DNA of 64,000 nt from Planctomycetota bacterium (GCA_022711755.1 JAKLEA010000003.1:248001-312000); one strand, 5' to 3'. Counted from the first letter of the stretch, positions 27,206 to 36,575 are shown. The notes: generated by a model not told the origin, from the sequence alone. Made by a program: numbers and translations.

Positions 27206-28252
27206 TTATTTCGGCATCCTGCGCTTCATAAGCGCGCCGATGATGAGCGCGTCCAGCGCCTCGTAATCGCGGGTGGCGCGGGCGATGGCTATCAGCTTCG
27301 CGTCAAGCGATCGGGCGACGTCCAGCAGGGCCAGGAATATAGCGCGGCTGTTGACGAGGTGGCGAAGCGCGTCGGGCTTCTTCTGCGTGCGGATGGCCTT
27401 CACGTCCATGCCGACGTATTCGCCGTTCTGCCCGTAATCGTTCGCGTCGAGAACCATGACCGTGCTGAATGCGCGGCGAAGGTTGACGGTTCCGAAGGCC
27501 CTGTCCTCGTCGAACTTCAGGCCGTTCTGGTCGTTGAGGTGGACGCTCCAGAGCTTTTTCTGCGCCAGCGCGAAGGCCATTTCATCCGACGGATCAAGCC
27601 CCGCAAGGATGGCGTGCGCGGATTCGACGAGGCAGCCCACGCGGGCCGGATCGCTCGTCAGGTGGCCGAGCGCAAGCGCGTGGCCGATGGTGGGTATGTA
27701 TGCCACGTCCATAGGCTCATTGGGCTTCGGCTCGATCAGGATGCGGATCTGCGGATCATGCGCCAGCATGGCGTTGACGGCCTCGATGAGGTGATTCGTG
27801 GCCGCGACGGGGTCCTTTGCCTCGCGCATGTAGGTTCCTTCGCGCGCCAGCCAGAGGACGATGTTGCGCGTGCCGAGTTCGCGGGCGATGTCAATCGCCA
27901 GCAGGCTGCGCTCTATCGCGTAGACCCGGCAGGCTTTCGAGTTGGAGGTGTATCCGCCGTCAATCGTGCGGGGGTCTTCCCAGAGGCGCGGCGCGACGAA
28001 TTCCGGCGTTAACCCCGCGCTCTTGAGCTTTTGTCCGAGCGCGGACGCCTTCTTAGCGACCTGTGGCGCGGCAAGATCGTTCAGATCGGGCACGGCGTCG
28101 TCGTCATGGAACTGGACGCCGTCGTAGCCGAGTTCTTTGTAGAGCGCCAGTTTGCGGGCGAAGGTCATGCCGCCGCGCACGGTCGGGCCGAACGGATCGC
28201 TTCCCTCGTGGATGTTCCAGGGGCCGAACGAGAATCTGAATTTTCCTGCCAT
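27206..28252 (-). CDS. xylose isomerase family protein
   Basis: A 348-residue TIM-barrel isomerase resembling the short (actinobacterial/Thermus, class I) xylose isomerases. The start FRFSFGPWNI matches that group, and the key residues are in place: FHDDD (catalytic His and Asp), IEPKPNEP (metal Glu and Lys), VESAHAILAG (Glu/His) and LNDQNGLKFDED (metal Asp). The equivalent of the last metal ligand is in GMDVKAIRT. It would convert an aldose to a ketose with Mg or Mn. I chose ATG 28252, after an AAGGAAGG leader. The neighbouring oxidoreductase suggests a catabolic rather than a xylose-dedicated operon. Confidence 0.75.
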   Translation of the reverse strand: MAGKFRFSFGPWNIHEGSDPFGPTVRGGMTFARKLALYKELGYDGVQFHDDDAVPDLNDLAAPQVAKKASALGQKLKSAGLTPEFVAPRLWEDPRTIDGGYTSNSKACRVYAIERSLLAIDIARELGTRNIVLWLAREGTYMREAKDPVAATNHLIEAVNAMLAHDPQIRILIEPKPNEPMDVAYIPTIGHALALGHLTSDPARVGCLVESAHAILAGLDPSDEMAFALAQKKLWSVHLNDQNGLKFDEDRAFGTVNLRRAFSTVMVLDANDYGQNGEYVGMDVKAIRTQKKPDALRHLVNSRAIFLALLDVARSLDAKLIAIARATRDYEALDALIIGALMKRRMPK

Positions 28253-28290
28253 GGTATTTCCTTCCTTTCGCGCCCGGCCCGTCGGACCGG

Positions 28291-29364
28291 TCATCTCAAA
28301 CCGCGCACGGCCAGCCGCAGTTCCTCCGGTTTGTCGGAGGCGGAGGCCGCGTCGTCAAGGTCCACAATGCCTGCCTTCACCAGGTCAATGAGGCATTGAT
28401 TGAACGTCTGGCTGCCGAAGTGGGAGCCTTCTTTGATCGCCTTGTGCAGTTCCGTGAGGTCGCCGCGCTCGATCTGCTCGCGCACGGTCGGGGACTTCAT
28501 CATGATTTCAATCACCGGCGAGCGTCCGACCCCGCCGGAGCGCCTTACAAGCCGCTGGGACAACACACCTTCGAGCGTTCCGGCCAGTTCCTCCCGGATC
28601 AGTTCGTGCATGTGCGACGGGAAGAAGTTCACGATCCGCTGGAGGGTTTGGACCGCGTTGACGGTGTGTAGGGTGCTCAGGACGAGATGCCCGGTCTGCG
28701 CGGCCTGAATGGCGGCTTCGACGGTTTCCGCGTCGCGCATCTCGCCGATGAGGATCACGTCCGGGCTTTGACGCACCACCGCCCTGAGGGCCTGAACGAA
28801 ATTCTGCGTGTCGAAGCCAAGCTCGCGCTGGTCAACGAAACATTTGTTGTCCTTATGCACGAACTCGACGGGGTCCTCTATCGTTACGATGTGGCGGGGC
28901 TGGTGCTGGTTCATGAAGTCAACCATCGCCGCCAGGGTTGTTGACTTGCCGGAGCCTGTCACGCCAGTGATGAGAACGATTCCGCGCGGTTTTTCGCAGA
29001 GATAGCGCAGTTGCTTGCCGGGCAGGCTCAGCTCCTCGAAGGCGGGGACCTTAGCCGGGATGTGGCGGAAGGCGAACCCGTCCCGTCCCATGCGTTTGTA
29101 TGCGTTCACGCGGAAGCGCCCGACGCCATCCGCCTCGTAGGCAATGTCAACCTCGCCTTCTTCGGCGTAGCGGGCGCGCGCCTTCTCCGGCAGGACGCGG
29201 GGCAGCATCTCCGCCATCGCCTCCTCTGTGATCGGCTCCGCCTTCAGGAAGCGCACGCGCCCGTCAATGCGTATCGCCGGCGCGACGCCGACCTTCAGGA
29301 AAAGGTCGCTGGACTTCTGCTCGACCATGAACCTGAGCAGTTCGTCAAGCAGTTGAGCGGGCAT
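28291..29364 (-). CDS. pilT: type IV pilus retraction ATPase family protein
   Basis: A 357-residue hexameric secretion-type ATPase. Visible are the N-terminal PAS-like region (QKSSDLFLKVGVAPAIRIDG), Walker A GVTGSGKST, the Asp box TIEDPVEF, Walker B ILIGEMRD and the His box GHLVLSTLHT. The C-terminal part EIMMKSPTVREQI and GSQTFNQCLIDL fits PilT/PilU, which powers pilus depolymerisation in twitching motility or DNA uptake. PilU is an alternative, since STLHT and the long tail occur there. GGAGG is 8 bases before the ATG. No other pilus genes are in the window. Confidence 0.85.
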   Translation of the reverse strand: MPAQLLDELLRFMVEQKSSDLFLKVGVAPAIRIDGRVRFLKAEPITEEAMAEMLPRVLPEKARARYAEEGEVDIAYEADGVGRFRVNAYKRMGRDGFAFRHIPAKVPAFEELSLPGKQLRYLCEKPRGIVLITGVTGSGKSTTLAAMVDFMNQHQPRHIVTIEDPVEFVHKDNKCFVDQRELGFDTQNFVQALRAVVRQSPDVILIGEMRDAETVEAAIQAAQTGHLVLSTLHTVNAVQTLQRIVNFFPSHMHELIREELAGTLEGVLSQRLVRRSGGVGRSPVIEIMMKSPTVREQIERGDLTELHKAIKEGSHFGSQTFNQCLIDLVKAGIVDLDDAASASDKPEELRLAVRGLR

Positions 29365-29391
29365 TCCGAAACCTCCCCGGGGGAGAAGAGA

Positions 29392-30021
29392 TCATTTGGG
29401 CAGAATCCTGACGACGCGGCCTTCGATCCTCAGCCGCCCCTGCGCGAACAGGTTGATCGCAAGGGGGTAGGCCTTGAATTCCTGCTCAAGGACGCGCTCC
29501 GCAAGCGAGTCCGGGGTGTCGTCCTCCCGCACGGGCGCGGTCAACTGGACGATTATCGGGCCGCAGTCGTAGCGGTTGTCCGCGAAGTGGACGGTGCAGC
29601 CGCTCACCTTGCAGCCGTGCGCGAGCACGGCCTCATGGACGTGATGGCCGTAGCAACCCGCGCCGCCGAAGGACGGCAGCAGGGCCGGATGAATGTTCAT
29701 CACCTTCCCCGCGAATTGCGGGGGCATCCTGTACAGGCACATGAAGCCGGCCATGACAATCAGGTCGGGATTCCATTGCTGGATTTGTTCAGTCAGAGCG
29801 GCGCTGAAGCTTTCGACGTCCGGATGGTCCTTCTTGCGAATGACGCAGGTTGGAACACCGGCGTTGCGGGCGCGAACGAGGCCGTAGGCGCCGCTCAGGC
29901 TGCCGATGACGCCGACGATGTCGCCCTGAAGCTCGCCGGACGCCTGCAGGTTCAGAAGATTCTGAAGCGTGCGCCCCGACCCGGACAGCAGCGCGACGAT
30001 TCTTATTTTTTTTCCAGCCAT
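29392..30021 (-). CDS. purN: phosphoribosylglycinamide formyltransferase
   Basis: Transfers a formyl group from 10-formyltetrahydrofolate to GAR in purine synthesis. The 209-residue protein has the phosphate-binding LLSGSGRTLQNLL and the catalytic segment MNIHPALLPSF (Asn and His), with the catalytic Asp in RYDCGPIIVQ. Length is normal for PurN. It lies 27 bases downstream of the IMP dehydrogenase gene and 27 bases upstream of pilT, so it may be in one purine transcript with guaB. Confidence 0.9.
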   Translation of the reverse strand: MAGKKIRIVALLSGSGRTLQNLLNLQASGELQGDIVGVIGSLSGAYGLVRARNAGVPTCVIRKKDHPDVESFSAALTEQIQQWNPDLIVMAGFMCLYRMPPQFAGKVMNIHPALLPSFGGAGCYGHHVHEAVLAHGCKVSGCTVHFADNRYDCGPIIVQLTAPVREDDTPDSLAERVLEQEFKAYPLAINLFAQGRLRIEGRVVRILPK

Positions 30022-30048
30022 GGCAATGCTCCGCGATTCCGCGCGGGG

Positions 30049-31575
30049 TCAGCGGTCTCCGGCGCGGCGGATGAATCCCATGTTAGGGTCTTCGTAGCTG
30101 TGCAGGCCGTGGACGCCGCCTTCGCGCTGGGCGGAGGCGGAACGCTTCTCGAAACGCAGCCTGCCGGAATAAAGAGCCTCATGCAAGGCCTCAAGGCTTT
30201 TATATCCGAGGTCCTGAAGCGAGTGACGCAGACCGTGCATAAGGTATGGAATGAACTGAACGACCGACCCCCTGTCAACGACTGCGCCGGAGACGCCCTG
30301 CGGGACTTTTATGACGTCGTCTTCGCTGAAGTAACGTTTGTCGCCGCCCTTGGCCATTGCTTCGAGGCTTGCCATGCCGCGATAACGCTTCAGCCGCACG
30401 CCTCCCTCGTAGAAGTAGTCTCCCGGCGCCTCTGTCGTGCCGGCCAGCAGGCTGCCCATCATCACTGCGCCGGAGCCGACGGCCACGGCCTTTGCAATGT
30501 CCCCTATTCCGCGAATGCCGCCGTCTGCAATCACCGGTACGTTGCGCTTGTGGTGGCGCGCGAACTTTGCCACGTGGTAGACGGCCCCGGCCTGCGCCCG
30601 CCCGGCGGCCATCGTCTCCTGCGTGATGCAGATGCTTCCCGGCCCCATGCCGATGCGCAGCGCGTCCGCTCCGGCCTCGATCAGCGCCTCCGCCTGATTA
30701 CGGCAGACCACGTTGCCGCCGATCACGTCAAGGTCGGGATGCCTCTGCTTGATGAACCGGATCATCTCGATCTGGAAGGCGGACCAGCCCTGCGAGCTGT
30801 CAATTACCACGACGTCAACTCCGGTCTCCACGAGCGCCTCCAACCGGTCGCGGTCCTGCGGCTTTGTGCCGATCGCCGCGCCGACGCGGAGCTGCTTGTT
30901 GGAGTCCTTCGTGGCATTCGGAAAATCCTCGTTCTTCAGCAGGTCGTTCCTGCTGACAAGGCTCACGAGGCGTTCATCCTTGTCAACTATCGGGAGTTTT
31001 CCCTTTTTGCTGCGCCGGAGGATTTCGTTCGCCTGATGGAGGGTGACGCCGACGGGGGCGGTTATGACCTCCCGGGTCATGAAGTCGCCCAGCCGCTTGC
31101 TCCTGTCCTGCTCGAAATCAATATCGCGGCGCGTGACGATGCCGACCAGACGCCCCTTCATCGTGCCGTCCTCGGTTATCGGGATGCCGGAGAAGCCGTG
31201 AAGGGCGCGAATGCGATAGACGTCCGCAATCGTATTGTTCGGCCCCAGGACGACGGGGTCGCTGATGAAGCCGTTCTCGAAACGCTTGACCTTGCGGACA
31301 TGTTCTGCCTGTTCCGGGATTGTGTTGTTGTAATGGATGATTCCTATGCCGCCCAGAAGGGCCATGTTGATGGCCATGCGCGATTCCGTGACGGTGTCCA
31401 TCGGGCTGCTGACGACGGGGTGTTTCAGGCGGATGTTTCGCGTGAGCCTTGACTCCAGGTCCACGTCCGAAACCTGGAAATCAATATAACCGGGCAGCAG
31501 AATGAAGTCGCCATAGGTGATGCCCATCCCCTCGAGGAAAAGGCTTGCTGCGTCAAGACCGTCGGGTTCGGCCAT
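30049..31575 (-). CDS. guaB: IMP dehydrogenase, eukaryotic-like sequence type
   Basis: Oxidises IMP to XMP, the committed step to GMP. The 508-residue protein has the TIM barrel interrupted by a CBS pair ([16 protein letters not shown]). The catalytic loop is [11 protein letters not shown] with Cys316. This, and the C-terminal stretches [12 protein letters not shown] and [11 protein letters not shown], read much more like animal and fungal IMPDH (GSICITQ, LHSYE endings) than like the usual bacterial GSICTTR form. Length is close to the human enzyme. AAGGAGG precedes the ATG. It should be functional: the catalytic Cys, the following Thr and the flap are present. Confidence 0.92.
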   Translation of the reverse strand: MAEPDGLDAASLFLEGMGITYGDFILLPGYIDFQVSDVDLESRLTRNIRLKHPVVSSPMDTVTESRMAINMALLGGIGIIHYNNTIPEQAEHVRKVKRFENGFISDPVVLGPNNTIADVYRIRALHGFSGIPITEDGTMKGRLVGIVTRRDIDFEQDRSKRLGDFMTREVITAPVGVTLHQANEILRRSKKGKLPIVDKDERLVSLVSRNDLLKNEDFPNATKDSNKQLRVGAAIGTKPQDRDRLEALVETGVDVVVIDSSQGWSAFQIEMIRFIKQRHPDLDVIGGNVVCRNQAEALIEAGADALRIGMGPGSICITQETMAAGRAQAGAVYHVAKFARHHKRNVPVIADGGIRGIGDIAKAVAVGSGAVMMGSLLAGTTEAPGDYFYEGGVRLKRYRGMASLEAMAKGGDKRYFSEDDVIKVPQGVSGAVVDRGSVVQFIPYLMHGLRHSLQDLGYKSLEALHEALYSGRLRFEKRSASAQREGGVHGLHSYEDPNMGFIRRAGDR

Positions 31576-31633
31576 TTGGTCCCGCCTCCTTGCGGAATAA
31601 GAACATCACTAAAAATCGGTAGCCCATGCGTCT

Positions 31634-31661
31634 ATTCTATTGAGACAAGCCGGCGGCGCAA
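31634..31661 (-). promoter_or_regulatory. possible promoter for guaB
   Basis: Minus strand TTGCGC (31661-31656), 16 bases, TAGAAT (31639-31634), giving a start near 31627 and a 5' leader of about 50 bases. The -10 is good, the -35 mediocre. Confidence 0.38.
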
Positions 31662-31748
31662 GCGGAAAACTCTGTTGTCCGATAACCGGTCACTGAACGG
31701 CGCGGACCTGTCGGTTTTGGATTGCGCAGGCACGACTGCGCTTTCCAT

Positions 31749-31767
31749 CGCGAATCTTCGATTCGCG
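31749..31767. repeat. short hairpin
   Basis: Perfect 8-base arms CGCGAATC and GATTCGCG separated by TTC. It lies about 40 bases from the dispersed repeat copy 2 and may belong to the same composite element. Confidence 0.5.
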
Positions 31768-31807
31768 CCGCCGGCATGACGGCGTTATCCTTGACCGTCC
31801 CGGAGCC

Positions 31808-31880
31808 TTCCGGCGAATCATGCTTCGCCGGGAAAAAGCGGCGTCGCGCTTTTCAAGCGCGCTGACGCCGCACTCCAAAA
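31808..31880. repeat. dispersed hairpin repeat, copy 2
   Basis: Two stems: CCGGCGAA/TTCGCCGG (31810-31831, 6-base loop) and a longer one with outer arms GCGGCGTC (31838-31845) and GACGCCGC (31864-31871) around an inner GCGCTT/AAGCGC stem with a TTC loop. The second stem and the trailing CTCCAA match copy 1 at 11319-11358 almost base for base, while the first stem differs in sequence but not in position, which suggests that structure is conserved. Confidence 0.6.
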
Positions 31881-31954
31881 TCTCGCGCCCGTCATTGACC
31901 CATTAAGTTGCAGGGTATCCGGTCAGTGAAGGGAGCGTTTATATGCCAGCCACT

Positions 31955-31985
31955 CGTAGGGGCGGGTTTGAAACCCGCCCCTACG
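31955..31985. repeat. 31-base palindrome (GTAGGGGCGGGTTT type)
   Basis: Arms CGTAGGGGCGGGTTT and AAACCCGCCCCTACG are exact reverse complements around a single central G, giving a 15-base stem. Palindromes of this GTAGGGGCGGGTTT kind are common dispersed elements in many environmental bacterial genomes. It could also act as a terminator-like structure, but no gene points into it. Confidence 0.75.
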
Positions 31986-32033
31986 CTGCCACGCGCCCGT
32001 GACTGACGCCGTACGTTGCAGGATATATTGCCT

Positions 32034-32063
32034 TTGCCATTGGGCCGTCATGTCCGGCATAAT
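32034..32063 (+). promoter_or_regulatory. promoter for the LEPR-XLL protein gene
   Basis: TTGCCA (32034-32039), 18-base spacer, CATAAT (32058-32063): each hexamer has one mismatch to the sigma-70 consensus. Transcription would start near 32070, about 75 bases before the ATG at 32145. Confidence 0.58.
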
Positions 32064-32144
32064 CACTATTGCGCGCATGACGCCAGGGCACGGACGGAAG
32101 CGCAGTCCGGTAACCGGGATATCGCGCGCAGGAGGAAGGCAGCA

Positions 32145-35100
32145 ATGTCAAAATCGCGGTCATTAACTCGCATCCACCGTCCTCATCACGCTCAGTTTCC
32201 AGCTCCTGAGCAACTGGAATCCCGCGTTCTTCTCACCCGCGGCGAGTTCATCGGCTTCTTTACCGCAGTCCCGTGGATGATCGAGGCGGGGCAGCCGATA
32301 CCGTTAATCGCGGGGTACAGGACGGGAGGGTCGGACATCGTCAGTCCTTACCTTGATTACATCGAGGTTCTGATTGGCGAAGGGCAGGAACCGGTTCATC
32401 TTTACCAGGGCGATGCGGACATGGGCGATCCGGCCGACCAGCATCGCAGCTTCGATTTCGGGACGACGGATGACGAGTTCGTGCAGGCCGGCGGGGAATC
32501 CTGGGCATACGTGGCAGCGGTGATCAGACCGGAGGACTACGCCGCCGCCGTGAGTTCCGGCCGACTGGAAATAACGGCTAGAATCTGGAAGACGGACGAT
32601 CCTGCAACGCCGTTGGTATCCGAGGAAGATTCGTGGACCGTCCAGCTCCCGGCGCAGTTGCCGCAATGGGATCACTGGTCCGCCGGCGACACGCACCATC
32701 ATACGGCATATACAGACAACCTGGGCGAACACGGCGCTCCGCTGGCTATTCTGCGTTTATTGGCGCAAAGCGCCGGCTTGCGCTGGGTCACAGCCACAGA
32801 CCATTCGATGGAACTGCACGAGATTGATCCCGCCGTGGAGTTTATTGACCTTGCCCCAAATGTTGACCCCGATGTTTATCGAGACATCTGGAACATATCA
32901 GACACCGCGCACTACTTCCACTGGGCGGACATGGAGGACAATCCCGCTTACGGGGCGGATGGCTCTGACTTCTTCTTCATCAAGGGCGAGGAGGGAACCA
33001 GCGGTGTCGAAGACTCAGCCCCATTCAAGGGATCGCTTGCCCCGCAGTATCACTGGCTTACCTACGGCTTCGCCCCGGACGACCCGGTGATCTATGGTCC
33101 GGGCGACCCGGACAACCTGCGCTCCCTGTCCGACGTGCTCTCCGATATCAGTGATATCAGCGATCCGTCCAGCCCCGCCTTTACATATATGGCGCATCCC
33201 ATCTGGGACAATGATTACACCGGCTCTCACTTCGACCCCCTGGCGGCGGAGACCGCGCTCTCGATCATTGACCCGTACACAGGCCAGCCCGTATTCCGCG
33301 GATTGGAAATCTGGAACGAGTATTCATCGCCGTATCCACCCAATGTCGCTTTATGGGAGCAGATACTGCTGACGCATATAAACGACAATCACAACTGGTA
33401 TCTCGCCGCCGGCTCCGACACCCATTTCAGCGATTCTCTTGCGTCCGGATTCCCGCGAACGGTCGTCTGGACGCCCGGCGAAGAGCCGACCCGCGCGGAT
33501 GTTCTCGACGCGCTCTGGGGGGGGCGATTCTTCGTCACCGACGGCCCATACTTCACGATGGGTGTTGACAGGGATTCGGACGGGGTTCTGAATCAGGCCG
33601 GGATTGACGTGAACCTTGGCGAAGACATGGTCGCTCTTAATGCAGAAGACGCGCACATCATCTTCGACTGGCCGGACCAGGCGCTGACGCCGTGGGGACA
33701 GATTCAGATCGGCCAGGTAAAGCTCATCCAATACGGCCAGGACGGACAGAAGCGAACAATCCTTCCGACCGAAACGACCTATGACGCCGCCGCCCAGGCA
33801 ACCATTGACCATGACGCCGGAAACGCCTTCGGGCACGGATGGCAGGCATTCCGCGCCGAGGTCCACATAGGCGAATACGAGGCCTACACGAATCCCATCT
33901 GGATCAACTTCGATCCACTCTTCGGAGGATCAATACCGCAGGTGACGGTCACCTCCCCGCCGCCAGGCGGAGCGTCCGTCACGCTCGGCAATCCCTATGA
34001 GATCGCCTGGACAGCGACAGACGCCGACGGCGATCCACTGACGGCGTCCGTTTTCATTGACGCGGATACCGACCCGTTCAACGGCATGACGCTGATGGCG
34101 TCCGGCCTGAGCGCAAATTCATTCTCCCTCAATACATGGACGCTGGGCATGGGGGAGTTCTACGCATACGTCCTCGTCAGCGACGGTCTCATTGAAATCG
34201 GCGACTACGGAGACGGCCCACTTCGCGTCCAGAACACGGCCCCGAATGTGACGGTACTGACGCCCGGCGTGGCCGGGGAAAGCATTTCGCCCGGAACGGT
34301 CTTCAACATCGCATGGACGGCAACCGACGCCGAAAGCCACCCGATGACCTATTCGGTCTACTACGATGCGGACAAGGATCCCGGCAACGGGCGGACGCTT
34401 CTGGCAAAGGACCTGACCGCGACCTCGTGGTCATGGAATACAACCGGCGTCGCGGGGGGGGGATACAATATCCAGGTGGAAGCTGATGACCGCTCCCTGA
34501 TCGGAAGCGATTATTCCGACGGGATGCTCATGATCTCCGGCCCGCCGCTGATATCTCAATTCACAACCCCTGACGGGCGGACGACAATTTCCCTTTACGA
34601 CACGCTCGCGACTGGTCCGGACGACAGCGACCTGACGATTGGCGCAGCCGGTCAACCGGGCTGGCTCGGCCTTGACGTCGCGGTCATTGGCGGCGCGAAC
34701 GGACAGGCGCCGACGATCTACATCACCCCGACCGGCGGATCGCGCGGCATGGGGATTGTCTGTTCCGGGCCAGTCGCCGGGATTCTGGACGGAAGGCCGG
34801 TCGGATCGCCCTCCACGTCGTTCATAATCCTCGGCAGCGGCGCCGGACAGTTGATCCTGAATTCCGGCCTCTCAGGAAGCGATATTGACGGGCTTGCCTT
34901 CGGCGGTCTGGTCGTGCCAGACGATCCGGACGGCGACGGCGAGTCAGGCGACAGGCTGGCCATATACTCCCAAGGTCCGGTTGGAACCGTCATACTAAAG
35001 GGCGGCGCAATCCGGGGAGACGTGGTGGTCAAGGGAGACGTCAACGTGTTCCTTGGTCAAAGCTTCGGCAGCGGGACGGACACGGCAATCTCCGGCAAGG

Positions 35101-36575
35101 CTGGAACGATCCTCTTTACTGAGCTTGGCGGAAACAATGCGGTTTCCGTCTCCGGAGCGCTTACGACGCTGAACGTCCAGAATCTCGGCGGTCCTCTGGA
35201 GATCACGGCAGCATCCGCAAGGGATATATTGGTCTCCGGCAACCTGAACCTTGACCTGGCGACGACATCGGGAGGGGTTTCGCTGCTTTATGCAACCGGG
35301 ACCCTTAGCGGAACGGCGACTGTTGCCGGGAAACTCGGACTGCTTTACGCAAAGGGCGCGTCATCCCTGACGCTGAACGCCGGATCAGTCGGGACTTATT
35401 TCGCAGGCGGCAACGTAACAGGTCAAATAAACGCCGGCGGCATTGAGCTTCTCTACTCCGGCGGGGCGTTGAACGCGGACGTAGCAAGCTCCGGAACTCT
35501 CGGCCAGATCGTTGCGGCAAAGGGAATCGCGGGAGCGATTTCGGCTGCATCCGGCGCGGCGCGGACAATCCTTAATATACACGGGGACATTGTCGGCTCA
35601 CTGAGCGCCCCGGAGGGTTTTGGCTATATCGGAGCCCCGGCCGGCAACATTTCCGCAATGATAAACTCATCTTCACCAAACGCCAGCATCGCTGCGGTTA
35701 ACGTTGGGAAGACGTTCTCCGGCGGAATCGAGACCGCCGGCAGCCTCGGCAGCTTCTCCGCCGGGGCCGTGACGGCCCGGACGGTCAAGGCCCTCGCAAG
35801 AACAACTATAATCGCCGAACGCGGCATAGGACGAATCGCCGTCACTGGCGATTGCGGCGACGCCGACATCGGAGCCGGACTTGACGGCGTGGTAAACCCG
35901 AAGACCCCGGAGATCGGAATGGTCTACGTTGGCGGGAACATGCTGCGGACGAACGTCAGCGCGGGGGTCTGGTGGTCCGAATCCGGCGCGTTCTCCGACG
36001 GAGCTGCGCCCAACGGCTGGATCAGGCGCGAGAGCGCAAAGCTGGGGCTGGTGTTTGTCGGCAAGACCCTCGGCAGCGGATCAGGCGCGGCGTGGGGCAT
36101 CGGATGCTCCGGCGATATCGCGTACCTGGGCGATTCATCCGGGCAAATACTCAAGTCCGGCGTCAACGAAACATCCCGCGCAAATTATCTGATAGCCCGA
36201 AAGGTCTCCGCGCCGGCCCCGCCGCATGACACGATGGAGACGGCCTACCTGCTGGGAACGGTGGCGTGCGATACGCGCCTGACCCGGACCGGGCTTGACA
36301 CGCTGGACGGGCGCGACGACTTTTTTCGCATCGAATACGTTGGCGGATGCATGCTGGCGACGCACTTCATCGAGATTCGATTCAGCAACTCCGCCGGAAA
36401 CCTCGATCTCATTCTGCTCGATTCAACCGGGCGCGAAATAAAGTCCTCCAAGGATAACGATGATGACGAATTCCTCTCGATCCCGTTCGAGGGCGCAACA
36501 TACTACGCCGTCGTCAGGCCGAGGTCCGGCGCGACGAATCCCGATTACGAGCTTGAGATAAACTTCGCCGTGTGA
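32145..36575 (+). CDS. exported LEPR-XLL protein: PHP metallohydrolase, Ig-like repeats, solenoid and PPC domain
   Basis: A 1,476-residue multidomain protein. Residues 23-31 (QLESRVLLT) match the LEPR-XLL sorting motif found near the N-terminus of many planctomycete surface proteins. A CehA/McbA-type PHP phosphoesterase-like domain follows, with GDTHHHTAYTDN (Asp182, His184-186), ATDHS (Asp219/His220), MAHPIWDND and AGSDTHF as metal ligands. Two similar Ig/FN3-like repeats lie at about 595-690 and 695-800 (EIAWTATDADGDP versus NIAWTATDAESHP). A long Gly/Ala/Thr-rich region, probably a beta-solenoid, follows, and a PPC-type domain at about 1358-1476 (NLDLILLDSTGREIKSS). ATG 32145 has AGGAGG 9 bases upstream. 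Probably a cell-surface hydrolase. The substrate is unknown. Confidence 0.78.
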   Translation: MSKSRSLTRIHRPHHAQFPAPEQLESRVLLTRGEFIGFFTAVPWMIEAGQPIPLIAGYRTGGSDIVSPYLDYIEVLIGEGQEPVHLYQGDADMGDPADQHRSFDFGTTDDEFVQAGGESWAYVAAVIRPEDYAAAVSSGRLEITARIWKTDDPATPLVSEEDSWTVQLPAQLPQWDHWSAGDTHHHTAYTDNLGEHGAPLAILRLLAQSAGLRWVTATDHSMELHEIDPAVEFIDLAPNVDPDVYRDIWNISDTAHYFHWADMEDNPAYGADGSDFFFIKGEEGTSGVEDSAPFKGSLAPQYHWLTYGFAPDDPVIYGPGDPDNLRSLSDVLSDISDISDPSSPAFTYMAHPIWDNDYTGSHFDPLAAETALSIIDPYTGQPVFRGLEIWNEYSSPYPPNVALWEQILLTHINDNHNWYLAAGSDTHFSDSLASGFPRTVVWTPGEEPTRADVLDALWGGRFFVTDGPYFTMGVDRDSDGVLNQAGIDVNLGEDMVALNAEDAHIIFDWPDQALTPWGQIQIGQVKLIQYGQDGQKRTILPTETTYDAAAQATIDHDAGNAFGHGWQAFRAEVHIGEYEAYTNPIWINFDPLFGGSIPQVTVTSPPPGGASVTLGNPYEIAWTATDADGDPLTASVFIDADTDPFNGMTLMASGLSANSFSLNTWTLGMGEFYAYVLVSDGLIEIGDYGDGPLRVQNTAPNVTVLTPGVAGESISPGTVFNIAWTATDAESHPMTYSVYYDADKDPGNGRTLLAKDLTATSWSWNTTGVAGGGYNIQVEADDRSLIGSDYSDGMLMISGPPLISQFTTPDGRTTISLYDTLATGPDDSDLTIGAAGQPGWLGLDVAVIGGANGQAPTIYITPTGGSRGMGIVCSGPVAGILDGRPVGSPSTSFIILGSGAGQLILNSGLSGSDIDGLAFGGLVVPDDPDGDGESGDRLAIYSQGPVGTVILKGGAIRGDVVVKGDVNVFLGQSFGSGTDTAISGKAGTILFTELGGNNAVSVSGALTTLNVQNLGGPLEITAASARDILVSGNLNLDLATTSGGVSLLYATGTLSGTATVAGKLGLLYAKGASSLTLNAGSVGTYFAGGNVTGQINAGGIELLYSGGALNADVASSGTLGQIVAAKGIAGAISAASGAARTILNIHGDIVGSLSAPEGFGYIGAPAGNISAMINSSSPNASIAAVNVGKTFSGGIETAGSLGSFSAGAVTARTVKALARTTIIAERGIGRIAVTGDCGDADIGAGLDGVVNPKTPEIGMVYVGGNMLRTNVSAGVWWSESGAFSDGAAPNGWIRRESAKLGLVFVGKTLGSGSGAAWGIGCSGDIAYLGDSSGQILKSGVNETSRANYLIARKVSAPAPPHDTMETAYLLGTVACDTRLTRTGLDTLDGRDDFFRIEYVGGCMLATHFIEIRFSNSAGNLDLILLDSTGREIKSSKDNDDDEFLSIPFEGATYYAVVRPRSGATNPDYELEINFAV

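Larger units (their letters stand above)
31576..32144. other. repeat-rich intergenic region between guaB and the LEPR-XLL gene
   Basis: This 569-base stretch has no credible gene. It contains, in order, the guaB promoter region, a hairpin at 31749-31767, a second copy of the dispersed hairpin repeat (31808-31880), a 31-base near-perfect palindrome (31955-31985), and a strong promoter for the downstream gene (32034-32063). Two short similar phrases (GTTGCAGGGTATCC near 31910 and GTTGCAGGATAT near 32015) hint at further degenerate duplication. Confidence 0.7.

Noticed and set aside
29011..31452. 813-codon plus-strand open frame opposite pilT, purN and guaB
   Set aside because: It runs antisense through three genes with clear motifs and has no recognisable domain. 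Long antisense frames are expected in GC-rich DNA with strong third-position bias.
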